Position numbers and translations under genes: made by a program. A DNA stretch of 64,000 nucleotides, taken from the NCBI RefSeq assembly GCF_016127315.1, contig NZ_CP065997.1, positions 6,820,001 through 6,884,000 on the forward strand. Direction: 5' to 3'. The stretch is from Achromobacter deleyi (GTDB taxonomy: Bacteria; Pseudomonadota; Gammaproteobacteria; Burkholderiales; Burkholderiaceae_B). Shown here one piece after another: positions 1-8,730 of this stretch. Position 1 is the first letter of the stretch; every line of letters begins with the position of its first letter. The notes beneath the pieces are model-generated. The model had not been told where the DNA came from. It ran no database searches and saw only the letters and a list, made by a program, of their open reading frames with translations.

Positions 1-2016
1 ATCCAGGCCGCCGAAACCGACCTGACCAGCGCCATCTCCGAATCGATCGCGCAGGACAAGGACCTGACCAAGATGCTGCTGGACGCGGCCGGCGTGCCGG
101 TGCCGCTGGGCCGCTCGGTCACCACCGCCGAAGACGCCTGGGCCGCGGCCCAGGAGCTGGGCGGCCCGGTGGTCGTCAAGCCGCGCGACGGCAGCCAGGG
201 CCGCGGCGTGGCGGTCAACATCGAAACGCGCGAGCGCGTGATCCAGGCCTTCGAAGTGGCCGAGGAGATCAGCTCCGAAGTCATCGTCGAACGCTACATC
301 CCGGGCCACGATTTCCGCCTGCTGGTGGTGGGCGGCACGCTGGTCGCCGCCTCGCGCCGCGATCCGCCGCAAGTCACCGGCGACGGCGTGCAGACCATCC
401 GCCAACTGGTGGACCAGGTCAACGCCGACCCGCTGCGCGGCGACGGCCACGCCACCTCGCTGACCAAGATCCGCTTCGACGACATCGCGCTGGCCACGCT
501 GAAAAAGCAGGGCTTCGACGCCGATTCGGTGCCGCCTCCCGGCACCCTGATCTTCCTGCGCAACAACGCCAACCTCAGCACCGGCGGCTCGGCCACCGAC
601 GTCACCGATGAAGTGCACCCCGAGATGGCGGCGCGCGCGGTGTCGGCGGCACGCATGATCGGCCTGGACATCTGCGGCGTCGACGTGGTGGCCGAAAGCG
701 TGCACTACCCGCTCGAGGACCAGAACGGCGGCGTGGTCGAAGTGAACGCCGCGCCCGGCCTGCGCATGCACCTGAACCCCTCGTTCGGCAAAGGCCGCGC
801 GGTGGGCGAAGCCATCATCGCCAACATGTACGCCGACGGCGACGACGGCCGCATCCCGGTCGTCGCGGTGGCCGGCACCAACGGCAAGACCACCACGGTG
901 CGCCTGACCGCCCACATCCTGGGCACGGCCGGCAACCGCGTCGGCATGACCAACTCCGACGGCGTCTACGTCGACAACCTGCGCATCGACACCGGCGACT
1001 GCAGCGGCCCGCGCAGCGCCCGCAGCGTGCTGATGCACCCGGACGTCGACGCCGCCGTTTTCGAGACCGCGCGCGGCGGCATCCTGCGCGAAGGCCTGGC
1101 CTTCGACCGCTGCAACGTCGCCATCGTCACCAACATCGGCATGGGCGATCACCTCGGGCTGGGCTACATCAGCACCGTCGAGGACCTGGCCGTGGTCAAG
1201 CGCGTGATCGTGCAGCACGTGCATCCGAGCGGCACCGCCGTGCTCAATGCCGCCGATCCCATCGTGGCGGAGATGGCCCACAGCTGCCCCGGCTCGATCA
1301 CCTACTTCGCCGAGGACCGCAACCATCCGGTCATGGCGACGCACCGCGCCCAGGGCCTGCGCGTGGTCTACCGCGACGGCGATGCCATCGTCGCGGCCCA
1401 GGGCACCGAGGAAACCCGTTTCCCGCTGGCCGAGATCCCGCTCACGCGCAACGGCACCATCGTGTTCCAGGTCGAAAACACCATGGCCTCGATCGCCGCG
1501 GCCTGGGCGCTGAACCTGCACTGGAGCATCGTGCGCCGCGGCCTGGCCACGTTCGTCAACGACGCCCAGACCGCGCCCGGCCGCTTCAACGTGTTCGACT
1601 ATCGCGGCGCCACCGTGATCGCCGACTACGGTCACAATCCCGATGCGATCCTGGCGCTGGTGCGCGCGGTCGACGCCATGCCCGCCAAGCGCCGCTCGGT
1701 GGTCATCAGCGGCGCCGGCGACCGCCGCGACGAAGACATCCGCATGCAGACCGAGATCCTCGGCGGCGCCTTCGACGACGTGCTGCTGTACCAGGACCAA
1801 TGCCAGCGCGGCCGCGAAGATGGCGAAGTGCTGGCGCTGCTGCAGCAAGGCCTGGTCAACGCCAGCCGCACCCGCCACATCGAGGAGATCCACGGCGAGT
1901 TCCTGGCGATCGACACGGCGCTGGCGCGCCTGGGCGCCGGCGACCTGTGCCTGATCCTGGTGGACCAGGTGGAAGAGGCGCTGGCGCACATCGCCCAACG
2001 CATCCGCGAAGCCTGA
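1..2016 (+). CDS. cphA: Cyanophycin synthetase, 5'-truncated by window edge
   Basis: ATP-dependent, non-ribosomal synthesis of cyanophycin (multi-L-arginyl-poly-L-aspartate), a cytoplasmic nitrogen and carbon reserve. The reading frame is open from base 1, so the start lies upstream; about 670 residues are visible of the roughly 860-900 usual for the family. An ATP-grasp domain comes first (VVKPRDGSQGRGV near the start, then EVNAAPGLRMHLNPS). A Mur-ligase-type domain follows, with the P-loop AGTNGKTTTVRL and a C-terminal Mur ligase lobe (DYGHNPDAI, ISGAGDRRDEDI). The two-domain order is diagnostic of CphA. A strong intrinsic terminator follows the stop. Related genomes often carry two cphA copies in tandem, so a second copy may lie upstream; that cannot be seen here. 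Confidence 0.95.
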   Translation: MQAAETDLTSAISESIAQDKDLTKMLLDAAGVPVPLGRSVTTAEDAWAAAQELGGPVVVKPRDGSQGRGVAVNIETRERVIQAFEVAEEISSEVIVERYIPGHDFRLLVVGGTLVAASRRDPPQVTGDGVQTIRQLVDQVNADPLRGDGHATSLTKIRFDDIALATLKKQGFDADSVPPPGTLIFLRNNANLSTGGSATDVTDEVHPEMAARAVSAARMIGLDICGVDVVAESVHYPLEDQNGGVVEVNAAPGLRMHLNPSFGKGRAVGEAIIANMYADGDDGRIPVVAVAGTNGKTTTVRLTAHILGTAGNRVGMTNSDGVYVDNLRIDTGDCSGPRSARSVLMHPDVDAAVFETARGGILREGLAFDRCNVAIVTNIGMGDHLGLGYISTVEDLAVVKRVIVQHVHPSGTAVLNAADPIVAEMAHSCPGSITYFAEDRNHPVMATHRAQGLRVVYRDGDAIVAAQGTEETRFPLAEIPLTRNGTIVFQVENTMASIAAAWALNLHWSIVRRGLATFVNDAQTAPGRFNVFDYRGATVIADYGHNPDAILALVRAVDAMPAKRRSVVISGAGDRRDEDIRMQTEILGGAFDDVLLYQDQCQRGREDGEVLALLQQGLVNASRTRHIEEIHGEFLAIDTALARLGAGDLCLILVDQVEEALAHIAQRIREA

Positions 2017-2040
2017 TCCCGCGCACGGGATCCCATGCAG

Positions 2041-2067
2041 ACGGGGCGCGCGAGCGCCCCGTTTTTA
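2041..2067 (+). terminator. Rho-independent terminator of cphA
   Basis: Nine-base-pair GC-rich stem (ACGGGGCGC / GCGCCCCGT) with a GCGA tetraloop followed by five T, starting 25 bases after the cphA stop. Confidence 0.9.
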
Positions 2068-2143
2068 TTCTGGATGACCGGCGGCGATCGCCCTGGCCAT
2101 GGCTGGCGGCCACGCGCCTGAACGCGGCGCGGCGCCGCAGGCC

Positions 2144-2263
2144 TTAGCCTTGTGGCGCCACCACGGGCGCGGCGGCCTGATAGCGGTCCGTCACATGGGT
2201 GCACCCCAACGCCGCCATCGCGGCCAGCGCCAGCAGGATCGTACCGAGCAATCGTTGCGTCAT
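2144..2263 (-). CDS. Small predicted lipoprotein (39 aa)
   Basis: A 39-codon reading frame with ATG at 2263 preceded by a good ribosome binding site (GGGAGG, 6 bases upstream). The product begins with a short basic N-terminus and a hydrophobic stretch ending in LAAMAALGC, which resembles a signal peptidase II lipobox, although the -3 position is Ala rather than Leu. About 19 polar residues follow the Cys (THVTDRYQAAAPVVAPQG). It would be lipid-anchored to the inner or outer membrane. No family was recognised. It lies convergent to cphA and alone on its strand. Confidence 0.6.
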   Translation of the reverse strand: MTQRLLGTILLALAAMAALGCTHVTDRYQAAAPVVAPQG

Positions 2264-2685
2264 GACATGCCTCCCTTGCGTGATGTAGCCAGACCGCGCG
2301 GGCCATGAACCCGGGCACGGAACCAGCCCCCGACTATACCGGCGCGTCGGCCATGCAACCAGCGCGGGAGGCGCTTGCCCATCGGCGCCACGCAGTGGCT
2401 GTTTTTCGCCCAAGCGCCGTGTAGGTCCCGTTACCAGCCCCGCTCAAAACGGCTCAATACGTTGCTCAGATGTAACTCCCGCTCTTGGTACGCCTGCGCT
2501 ACCCCTCGTCGAAGGAAGCGCGATTTGCCCCGTCCCCGGCAGTTACATTTACCCACAGCGTCCTTTGACAGGGCTCGCGGCAGGCCTGTACCTTGAACTC
2601 AAGCTGATCAGTGCCCAACTCAACCGCGAATGCAGAGCTTATCGGCCATAAGCCGCTGCCCTCGCCCCTACGAAGAGAGGTCACC
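2264..2685. other. Intergenic region, no gene seen
   Basis: About 420 bases between the small lipoprotein and the CsbD gene. No convincing coding frame was found. The right part carries a sigma70-like promoter candidate for the stress genes downstream. Confidence 0.5.
2565..2594 (+). promoter_or_regulatory. Candidate promoter for CsbD/DUF1328 genes
   Basis: A perfect -35 hexamer TTGACA (2565-2570) is followed after 18 bases by TACCTT (2589-2594), a moderate -10. It lies about 90 bases upstream of the CsbD start. Confidence 0.4.
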
Positions 2686-2886
2686 ATGAACAACGACATC
2701 ATCGCTGGCAAGTGGAAGCAACTGTCCGGCAAGGCCAAAGCGGCCTGGGGTGAACTCACCGACGACGAGTTGACCCGTACGGAAGGCAACGCCGAGCGCC
2801 TCGCTGGCCTGATCCAGGAGCGCTACGGCAAGACCAAGGAACAGGCTCAGAAGGAAGTGCGGGATTTCTTTGACCGCAATCCCTGA
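2686..2886 (+). CDS. CsbD family stress protein
   Basis: 66-residue, highly charged soluble protein of the CsbD/YjbJ family. These are general-stress proteins of unknown biochemical role, often under control of the stationary-phase sigma factor. The family signature is visible at the N-terminus ([20 protein letters not shown]) together with the helical Glu/Lys-rich remainder that ends in VRDFFDRNP. The ATG at 2686 was chosen because it follows GAAGAGAGG and gives the normal family length; an in-frame ATG at 2611 lacks a comparable site. The DUF1328 gene follows after 26 bases and is probably co-transcribed. Confidence 0.9.
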   Translation: MNNDIIAGKWKQLSGKAKAAWGELTDDELTRTEGNAERLAGLIQERYGKTKEQAQKEVRDFFDRNP

Positions 2887-2912
2887 TCCCAACGCCACCA
2901 GGAGAAGCTGAC

Positions 2913-3077
2913 ATGTTGCACTACGCCGTCGTATTTTTCGTCATTGCGATCATTGCGGCTGTCCTGGGCTTCGGCGGCATCGCCGCCGGCGCCGCGGGCA
3001 TCGCCAAGATCCTGTTCTTCGTCTTCCTGGTTCTGGCGCTGCTGTCCATTCTGGGCGGCGCATTCCGCAAGAAATAG
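2913..3077 (+). CDS. DUF1328 (YtjA family) small membrane protein, 54 aa
   Basis: A 54-codon gene with ATG at 2913 preceded by AGGAGAAGCTGAC, a strong ribosome binding site. The product has two hydrophobic segments (about residues 4-27 and 33-50) separated by a Gly/Ala-rich turn, and ends in FRKK. The opening [20 protein letters not shown] and the [15 protein letters not shown] stretch fit the UPF0391/DUF1328 family of tiny inner membrane proteins of unknown function. In proteobacteria these often sit beside CsbD and BON genes, as here. Confidence 0.9.
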   Translation: MLHYAVVFFVIAIIAAVLGFGGIAAGAAGIAKILFFVFLVLALLSILGGAFRKK

Positions 3078-3156
3078 AAGAACATCGCACCCCGAGAATT
3101 TTCGCTTAGCCGTTGCGTCCTGAACGCGCTGAACCCCATACATAAGGAGCACAACT

Positions 3157-3495
3157 ATGGAAATCCGCAAGCTGATCGCCGCCGCCGCACTGGGTACGGG
3201 CGCCGTCTTCACTTCCATGGCCTTTGCCGCCGATGACGGCAAGCCCAAGCAATCCGTGGGCGAATATGCGTCCGACGCGACCGTGACCACCAAGGTCAAG
3301 GCCGCCTTCGTGGCCGACAAGCAACTGAGCGCGCTGGAGATCGCGGTCGAGACCACCGATGGCGTGGCCAAGCTGACCGGTACCGTGGGCACCTCCGCCG
3401 AAGCCGATCACGCCGCCACCGTGGCGCGCGGCGTCGAGGGCGTGAAGCAGGTCATGAACAACATCAAGGTCGACCCGGCCAAGAACAAGAAGTAA
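3157..3495 (+). CDS. BON domain periplasmic protein (OsmY-like)
   Basis: 112-residue exported protein. It has a signal peptide of about 24 residues ending AMAFA-A-like (FTSMAFAADDG) and one BON domain (about residues 37-108) with the alternating hydrophobic pattern LEIAVETTDGVAKLTGTVGT and a conserved Gly-rich turn. BON proteins bind phospholipid and are linked to osmotic or envelope stress. An AAGGAG site precedes the ATG. With the CsbD and DUF1328 genes upstream it forms a likely envelope-stress set, although a separate promoter in the 79-base gap is possible. Confidence 0.88.
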   Translation: MEIRKLIAAAALGTGAVFTSMAFAADDGKPKQSVGEYASDATVTTKVKAAFVADKQLSALEIAVETTDGVAKLTGTVGTSAEADHAATVARGVEGVKQVMNNIKVDPAKNKK

Positions 3496-3520
3496 AACGC
3501 GCTGGCCTCGCGGCCATGCA

Positions 3521-3558
3521 AAGCGGCGCCCGCATCGCGATGCGGGCGCCGCTTTTTT
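3521..3558 (+). terminator. Strong intrinsic terminator after BON gene
   Basis: A long perfect stem AAGCGGCGCCCGCATCG / CGATGCGGGCGCCGCTT with almost no loop, running into six T. It ends the stress gene set. Confidence 0.9.
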
Positions 3559-3684
3559 GTGTGCTTGCCGCGGCTCGTGCCACTGCGCCAACGGCGCACA
3601 GCGCCCGCTCGGGCAATGAAGACGGCAGCCAATCGCGAATGCGTCGAATGCTCGCCCAGCCCGCCCCATTCAATATCGCATCGG

Positions 3685-4557
3685 TTAGATGGTCACGGTG
3701 CCACGGCCGATCTCGAGCGCGCGGCCGCCCACCTGGATGCGGCCATCGGCATGGACGTCCAGCAACAGGCGGCACGGCCGGCCCATCTGGTCGCCCTGCT
3801 CCACCAGGATGCTGACGGGCAGCGCGCGTCCTTGATGGCGCAACCAGCCGCCCAGGTTGGCGCAGGCCGAACCGGTGCCGGCATCTTCCTCGACCCCGCC
3901 CCCCGACTTCGAGAAAAAGTAGCGCGCTACCGCCACGTCGCGGTCATCCTGGCGCCGCCCTTCGTCGAACGCGAACACATAGCAGGTCTTGCGGCCCAGG
4001 CTGCTGGCCTGCCAGCGGTCCAGCTTGGACGCGTCCGGGCGCGCGCGCCGCACCGCCTCCACATGCTTGACGGGAATCAGCAATTGGTCGGCGCCGGTAT
4101 CGACCCAGATCGGTTCGCCCAACAGGTCTTCGGCCTGCAGACCCACCAGGTCGGCGATGTCGGCGGCCGGCAGTTCAGGCCGCGCCGTGCGCACGCCGTC
4201 GGGACACGGCGCGGTAAAGGTCCAGGCGTCGCCGCGGGCCGTCACCGGCACCACGCCGGCCTTGAATTCCAGCGTCAGCGCATCGCCGGACTTGAGCAGG
4301 TCACGCACCACTTGCGAGGTGCCGATGGTCGGGTGTCCGGCGAACTTCATTTCATAGCCGGGCGTGAAGATACGCACGCGCGCGTCGGCCGCCTCGGAAG
4401 GCAGGATGAAGGTGGTTTCGGAAAGATTGAACTGCGCCGCCAGGTTCAGCATGGTGGCGTCGTCCATGCCGCGCGCATCCTCGAATACGCAGAGCTGGTT
4501 GCCGCTGAAAGTGCTGGAAGCGAAGACGTTGAGAAGGCGATACGCGTAGGTGGCCAT
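3685..4557 (-). CDS. PhzF family isomerase/epimerase-like protein
   Basis: 290-residue member of the PhzF family, cofactor-free enzymes with a diaminopimelate epimerase fold. The catalytic acid lies in FNLSETTFILP (Glu near residue 47). Family motifs GHPTIGTS (about residue 95) and DAGTGSACANLGGWL (near residue 230) are present, as is the N-terminal NVFASSTFSGNQLCVF. The substrate is unknown; PhzF itself isomerises trans-2,3-dihydro-3-hydroxyanthranilate, but there is no phenazine cluster here. It lies 60 bases downstream of ftrD on the same strand and could be read through from that operon. Confidence 0.88.
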   Translation of the reverse strand: MATYAYRLLNVFASSTFSGNQLCVFEDARGMDDATMLNLAAQFNLSETTFILPSEAADARVRIFTPGYEMKFAGHPTIGTSQVVRDLLKSGDALTLEFKAGVVPVTARGDAWTFTAPCPDGVRTARPELPAADIADLVGLQAEDLLGEPIWVDTGADQLLIPVKHVEAVRRARPDASKLDRWQASSLGRKTCYVFAFDEGRRQDDRDVAVARYFFSKSGGGVEEDAGTGSACANLGGWLRHQGRALPVSILVEQGDQMGRPCRLLLDVHADGRIQVGGRALEIGRGTVTI

Positions 4558-4617
4558 GGTCCGATGCAGTGAGGGTGCCGCCCGCGGCGGCCAAGCCCCC
4601 CACTGTATCGCACTGGC

Positions 4618-6021
4618 TTACCAGATGGCGAAGAACAGCACCCAGGCCCAGCAGAACGGCGCCAGGCCGGCAGCCAGCACCAGCCACGCCGCGCCCTTGC
4701 GCGCCAGGCTCACCGGGCGCTGGTTCAAGAGCCGGGCGAACAGGCGCAGGGTCCACAGCACGGCCAGCGTCAGCAGCGTGAAGCGCACCGGCGCCGCCCA
4801 CGCGGCGCGCACGCCCTCGTGCTTGAGCAGGTTGATGGTGGTGGCGGACAACCCCAGGAACACGCCGATGCCGGCCGACGGAATCAGGCCCTGCGCCAGC
4901 TTGTGCAATCCCGGGCGGAACCAGCCGCCCGCGGGTTGCCCGTCCACCGGCGCCGCCGGCGCCAGCCGGTCGGCGATCCACAGCGACAGGAAGCTGGCGC
5001 CGCCGATGCAGATCGTGGCGCCCACCACGAACATCATGATGCCGGCGCCGTCGAGCCAGGAAAAGCTGTCGTTCACTTCCGGATAGTGCGTCAGGATGAA
5101 CCACGGCGCGTTGTCCATCAGCGGCCACAGGATGTCATGCTCGACCAGCCAGGTCGCGGCCCATTGCTTGGCCGCCACGTACCAGGGGCTGGCGCTCCAG
5201 AGGAACGCGCCCATGGCGATGCCCATCAGGCCGAAGCACAGCAGCGCGGTCTGCCAGGGTTCGCCGTCGGTGACGCTGACGACTTCTTCCTCGGGCGAAC
5301 GCGGCGTCAGTTCGATGGCGCCGCGATAGCCGCTGCAGCGGCCGCACACGTGACAGTCGCCGGCGCCCTTCATATGTCGCAAGGGCACCAGCGGCGCACA
5401 GTTGATGGGTTCGATCCGGATGACCGGATGACGCCACTTTTCTTCGTTGACCTTGAAGTGCCACGGCGCCAGCTTGGCCAGCAGGTTGAAGACGCCGTTG
5501 ACCGGACAGAGGTACTTGCACCAGACCCGCTTGCTGCGGCCATAGCGCCAGCCGACGATCATCGCCGCGACGGTGGAGCCGCCCAGCACCGCCAGCACCG
5601 CCAGCGGGTATTGGTAGACGCTGACCAGCTGGCCGTAGATGGTGGTGAGCGCGAAGGCCACGAACGGCCAGCCGCCCCAGCGCATCCACTTGGGAATGGC
5701 ATGCCCCTGGCCGCGTTCGCTGGCCCATTCGGTGAGCATGCCCTCCGGACAGAACCAGCCGCACCAGGCCCGCCCCAGGATCGGCATGGAGATCAGCACG
5801 AACGGCCACCACACACCCCAGAAGGCGAACTGGGCGACGATGGTCAGGTTGTTGAAAACCGATGCCGAATTGTCCGGCAGCGGCATGATGGCCGGCACGA
5901 TCAGGAGGAACGCGTATATCGCAACAATGCCCCACTGCAGCTTGCGCAACAGAGGGGCATGGTCTCGGAGAAAGTCGGCGATACGGGAGGTCGCCCTCCC
6001 GAGTGCAGCTGCCATGGTCAA
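4618..6021 (-). CDS. ftrD: Polyferredoxin-type ferrous iron transport protein FtrD
   Basis: 467-residue inner membrane iron-sulfur protein related to NapH/CcoG-type polyferredoxins. About seven hydrophobic segments are visible. Cysteine motifs include CGWFCPEG (Cys87, Cys91), CKYLCPVNG (around residue 170) and a ferredoxin-like CHVCGRC near residue 225. In the characterised Bordetella FtrABCD system, FtrD is thought to accept the electron released when FtrB oxidises Fe(II) for import as Fe(III) by FtrC. It is last in the order ftrA-B-C-D, 42 bases after ftrC. The assignment rests on this gene order plus the motifs. Confidence 0.88.
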   Translation of the reverse strand: MTMAAALGRATSRIADFLRDHAPLLRKLQWGIVAIYAFLLIVPAIMPLPDNSASVFNNLTIVAQFAFWGVWWPFVLISMPILGRAWCGWFCPEGMLTEWASERGQGHAIPKWMRWGGWPFVAFALTTIYGQLVSVYQYPLAVLAVLGGSTVAAMIVGWRYGRSKRVWCKYLCPVNGVFNLLAKLAPWHFKVNEEKWRHPVIRIEPINCAPLVPLRHMKGAGDCHVCGRCSGYRGAIELTPRSPEEEVVSVTDGEPWQTALLCFGLMGIAMGAFLWSASPWYVAAKQWAATWLVEHDILWPLMDNAPWFILTHYPEVNDSFSWLDGAGIMMFVVGATICIGGASFLSLWIADRLAPAAPVDGQPAGGWFRPGLHKLAQGLIPSAGIGVFLGLSATTINLLKHEGVRAAWAAPVRFTLLTLAVLWTLRLFARLLNQRPVSLARKGAAWLVLAAGLAPFCWAWVLFFAIW

Positions 6022-6063
6022 ACCTTCATTAATTCAGTCCGATAGATACGTCGGAATCGGCGC

Positions 6064-6912
6064 TCAGGAAGCAGCGCGGGGGGCCGCGACCGGCGCGGGC
6101 TTGCCGCCCACCCAGCGCAGCAGCGCCCACACCACGATCCAGTACGCAACCCACAACAATACCGAAATCAGGGCGGGCAAGGCACGATAACCCGCGAAAT
6201 CAGCCAGGATCTTGCCAACGCCGGTGCTGTCGCTCAACAGCCACGAGCTGTCCCAGACCGGATCGATGATGGTCGGCAGCACGTCCAGCGAAATCAGGTG
6301 ATCCAGGCCGCCCACCAGCAACGAACCGGCCAGCAGCAGCAACAGGATTTCGGTCACGCGGAAAAAACGGCGCCAGGTGATCAGCTTGCCACCCAGCTGC
6401 AGCAGCCAGAAGGTCAGCAGCGCCACCACGAAACCGGCCACGCCGGCCAGCGCCAGCATCAGCATGTTGCTGCCGCCCTCGCCGGCCGCGACGGTGCCGT
6501 ACAGGAACACCACGGTTTCGCTGCCTTCGCGGGCCACCGCGATCGCCACCAGGACGAACAGGCCCCACCAGTTGTCGTTGGCCACCGAGGAACGGGCGCC
6601 GCTTTCGAGCTCGCCCTTGAGGGTGCGGCCGTGCTTCTTCATCCACACGACCATCTGCACCACCAGCGCGCAGGCCGCCAGCGACATGATCGCCTGGAAC
6701 CATTCCTGGCCTTCGTCGCTGAGCCACGACGACACGCCCAGCAGCACCAGCGCCAGCGCGACCGCCAACGCCAGGCCCGCGCCCACGCCACCCCACAGAT
6801 ACTTCAGTCCGCGCTTGCCTTCCGGCGTCGCGCGCAGCCAGGTGTACAGAATGCCCACCACCAGCATGGCTTCGACGCTTTCGCGCCAGACGATGAAAAG
6901 AACCTGTTCCAT
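6064..6912 (-). CDS. ftrC: FTR1-family iron permease FtrC
   Basis: 282-residue polytopic inner membrane permease of the OFeT/FTR1 family with about seven hydrophobic helices. The two iron-translocating RExxE motifs are present: RESVE at residues 10-14 and REGSE at 128-132. The first deviates from the common REGLE but keeps Arg and both Glu. It transports iron across the cytoplasmic membrane, coupled to the oxidase-like FtrB. It starts 13 bases after the ftrB stop, within the ftrABCD operon. Confidence 0.92.
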   Translation of the reverse strand: MEQVLFIVWRESVEAMLVVGILYTWLRATPEGKRGLKYLWGGVGAGLALAVALALVLLGVSSWLSDEGQEWFQAIMSLAACALVVQMVVWMKKHGRTLKGELESGARSSVANDNWWGLFVLVAIAVAREGSETVVFLYGTVAAGEGGSNMLMLALAGVAGFVVALLTFWLLQLGGKLITWRRFFRVTEILLLLLAGSLLVGGLDHLISLDVLPTIIDPVWDSSWLLSDSTGVGKILADFAGYRALPALISVLLWVAYWIVVWALLRWVGGKPAPVAAPRAAS

Positions 6913-6925
6913 GTAGTGCGGCCGC

Positions 6926-7279
6926 CTATTCCTTGGGCTTGACGATCAGGATGCCTTTGACCGCCTGGTGAAAATCATCGAAGAACGGATACTCGCCGGG
7001 GCGCGAGATGGTGATGACCACGAACGACTTGACCCCGGGACCGAGCACCTTCTCCTTGCGCAGCGGAATGCTTTCGAATTCCACCGGCTCGTTGCTTTCG
7101 TTGATCAGTTCGATCTTGAAGCGGCCGGCCGGGACTTCCAGCGTGGCCGGTTCAAAGGTGCCGTCCGGCTTGAACGTCAAGGTGAAGGTAGGCAGTTCGT
7201 CCGCCTGCGCGGGCGCCATGCCGGCCAGGCCAGCCAGGCTGATCAGCAGCGCGGTGATGACGCGGGACAGGCGACGCAC
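6926..7279 (-). CDS. ftrB: Periplasmic cupredoxin-like iron protein FtrB
   Basis: 117-residue exported protein. The signal peptide ends near AQADELP and is followed by one cupredoxin-like domain of the EfeO N-terminal type (LTFKPDGTFEPATLEVPAG, then FESIPLRKEKVLGPG, PGEYPFFDDFH). In Bordetella this protein is believed to oxidise Fe(II) before permeation through FtrC. Translation probably starts at GTG (7279), two bases beyond the ftrA stop, with AAGAAGG upstream, so the two genes are likely translationally coupled. Confidence 0.88.
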   Translation of the reverse strand: MRRLSRVITALLISLAGLAGMAPAQADELPTFTLTFKPDGTFEPATLEVPAGRFKIELINESNEPVEFESIPLRKEKVLGPGVKSFVVITISRPGEYPFFDDFHQAVKGILIVKPKE

Positions 7280-7281
7280 GA

Positions 7282-7818
7282 TCAGTAACCGCCCTTCTTG
7301 CCGGTGCCGGCGTAGACGAAGTCATATTCGAGTTCGATCGGCTTGAACCAGTCGCCCACTCCGGTTTCCTTGTCGATGTGGCGACCGAAGTGGTTCATCT
7401 TGTTGGCCGTCGGCGGCAGGATGGTGTACTTGAGCTTGTACTTGCCCGGGCCTTCGAGCTTGATGTTTTCGCCGTAGTGCGGGCCATCGTTGGCCACCAT
7501 GGGCATGAGCTCGCCCTTCTGCACGTTCTGGCTGCCGACCTTCTGGATCTCGTAGTTCACGACCAGGTAGGGCATCCATTCGCCTTCCGGGAAACCGGTG
7601 GGGTTGCCGGCGGTGGCGTGGATGTCGGCTTCCAGGTGGACGTCGGAATCCTTGGCGGGACGCATCATGCCCGGCGGGTCCATTTCGATCGGCTGCAGGT
7701 AGACCGCGCCGATTTCCATGCCGCCTTTTTCCACGGGCTTGCCGATGGGGTATTCGGCCGCTTGGGCGGCGGACACGCTCAAAGCGACAATGGCCAGGGC
7801 CAAGGCTTTCTTCATCAT
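7282..7818 (-). CDS. ftrA: Periplasmic iron-binding protein FtrA (P19 family)
   Basis: 178-residue periplasmic protein of the Campylobacter P19/Tp34 family, which binds iron (and copper) outside the inner membrane. The signal peptide is MMKKALALAIVALSVSAAQA. Mature features include EIGAVYLQPIEMDPPGMM with Met and Glu ligand candidates, HLEADIHAT, and MNHFGRHIDKETGVGDWF near the C-terminus. ATG 7818 was chosen because GAGG lies 9 bases upstream and the signal peptide starts there; an ATG at 7827 sits directly on that GAGG. First gene of ftrABCD. No convincing Fur box was seen in front of it; the Bordetella homologue has been linked to Bvg and acid control. Confidence 0.9.
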   Translation of the reverse strand: MMKKALALAIVALSVSAAQAAEYPIGKPVEKGGMEIGAVYLQPIEMDPPGMMRPAKDSDVHLEADIHATAGNPTGFPEGEWMPYLVVNYEIQKVGSQNVQKGELMPMVANDGPHYGENIKLEGPGKYKLKYTILPPTANKMNHFGRHIDKETGVGDWFKPIELEYDFVYAGTGKKGGY

Positions 7819-7958
7819 GTGGGTCATCCTCAAAGCTCGATTGAAACGACGGCGTTCAAAACATAAACAAGAACCGTTTGCATTAATGTAACGAAAAAAT
7901 CTGACATCCCCCTGAATCGGAATAGTCCGAAACAAGAGGATGCTTGCGTCCGGTCAAG

Positions 7959-7995
7959 CCAAAAGAAAGCCGGCGGCGCAATCGCGCCGCCGGCT
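7959..7995 (-). terminator. Intrinsic terminator of phaR
   Basis: Twelve-base-pair stem AGCCGGCGGCGC / GCGCCGCCGGCT with a four-base loop. Read on the minus strand it is followed by TTTCTTTT. It separates the pha genes from ftrABCD. Confidence 0.85.
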
Positions 7996-8040
7996 GGCCG
8001 GTGTTCTGGTCCGCGGCCAGGCCGCGGTCCGGAGGATCCG

Positions 8041-8610
8041 CTACGGCTTGCGGCCGCCGCCCTGCGAACCGCCCGGCGTGAACGGGAAGTTCGAGAACAT
8101 GGCGCGGGTCTGGTCTTGCATCTGGTCCTGCATCTGCACGAACAGGTTTTTGCTCTGGTCGATGTAGTTGTTCATCATGTTCTGCAGCATCGGCGTCTGC
8201 ACGTTCATGAACTGGGTCCAGGCCTCGGGGCCGAACTGGCTGCCGTACAGGCCCTTGGACTGCTCGGCCATGCGTTGCTGGATTTCCATGAAGGCCTGGA
8301 TGTTCTTTTCCAGGTACGAGCCCATGATGCCCTGCATCGCGTGGCCGTAGAAACGGATGATCTGCGACAGCATGTTCGACGAGAACATGGGCATGCCGCC
8401 GCTTTCCTCTTCGAGGATGATCTGCAGCAGGATGCTGCGCGTGAGGTCCTCCGCGCTCTTGGCGTCGACGACCTGGAATTCTTCATTGGCCAGGACCAGT
8501 TGCTTGACATCCGCGAGGGTGATGTAGGTGCTGGTCCGGGTGTCGTACAGACGACGGTTGGGGTACTTTTTAATCAGGCGCAGGCTGGCGCCGGTTTGTG
8601 CTTGCGTCAT
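8041..8610 (-). CDS. phaR: Polyhydroxyalkanoate synthesis repressor PhaR
   Basis: 189-residue DNA- and PHB-granule-binding repressor that controls phasin and PHB genes. The N-terminal PHB/PHA accumulation regulator DNA-binding domain is obvious (LIKKYPNRRLYDTRTSTYITL, split here at residues 11-31). It is followed by the PHB-accumulation domain (MLSQIIRFYGHAMQGIMGSYL). The C-terminus is Gly/Gln/Met-rich. It sits downstream of phaC and phbB, the usual betaproteobacterial order (phaA is absent from this locus), and is closed by a terminator. Confidence 0.95.
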   Translation of the reverse strand: MTQAQTGASLRLIKKYPNRRLYDTRTSTYITLADVKQLVLANEEFQVVDAKSAEDLTRSILLQIILEEESGGMPMFSSNMLSQIIRFYGHAMQGIMGSYLEKNIQAFMEIQQRMAEQSKGLYGSQFGPEAWTQFMNVQTPMLQNMMNNYIDQSKNLFVQMQDQMQDQTRAMFSNFPFTPGGSQGGGRKP

Positions 8611-8663
8611 GGTTGTCCCCGGATCGGGCGATCTCTAAGACTTCGAATAGGGTGAAGTGTAAT

Positions 8664-8695
8664 GCCGCGGCGCCTTCTCCCCGAAGCGCCGCGGC
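8664..8695. other. Inverted repeat between phbB and phaR
   Basis: Perfect 10-base arms GCCGCGGCGC and GCGCCGCGGC around a 12-base loop, just after the phbB stop on the minus strand. There is no T-tract, so it may be an mRNA-stabilising or partially terminating hairpin. Confidence 0.5.
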
Positions 8696-8730
8696 CTGGA
8701 AAGGCCACCCCGCGGGCGGCCCGCGATGCG

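Noticed and set aside
7819..7960. Possible Fur box upstream of ftrA
   Set aside because: Only scattered matches to the 19-base consensus, much weaker than the fecI site; the Bordetella system is reported to respond to other signals.
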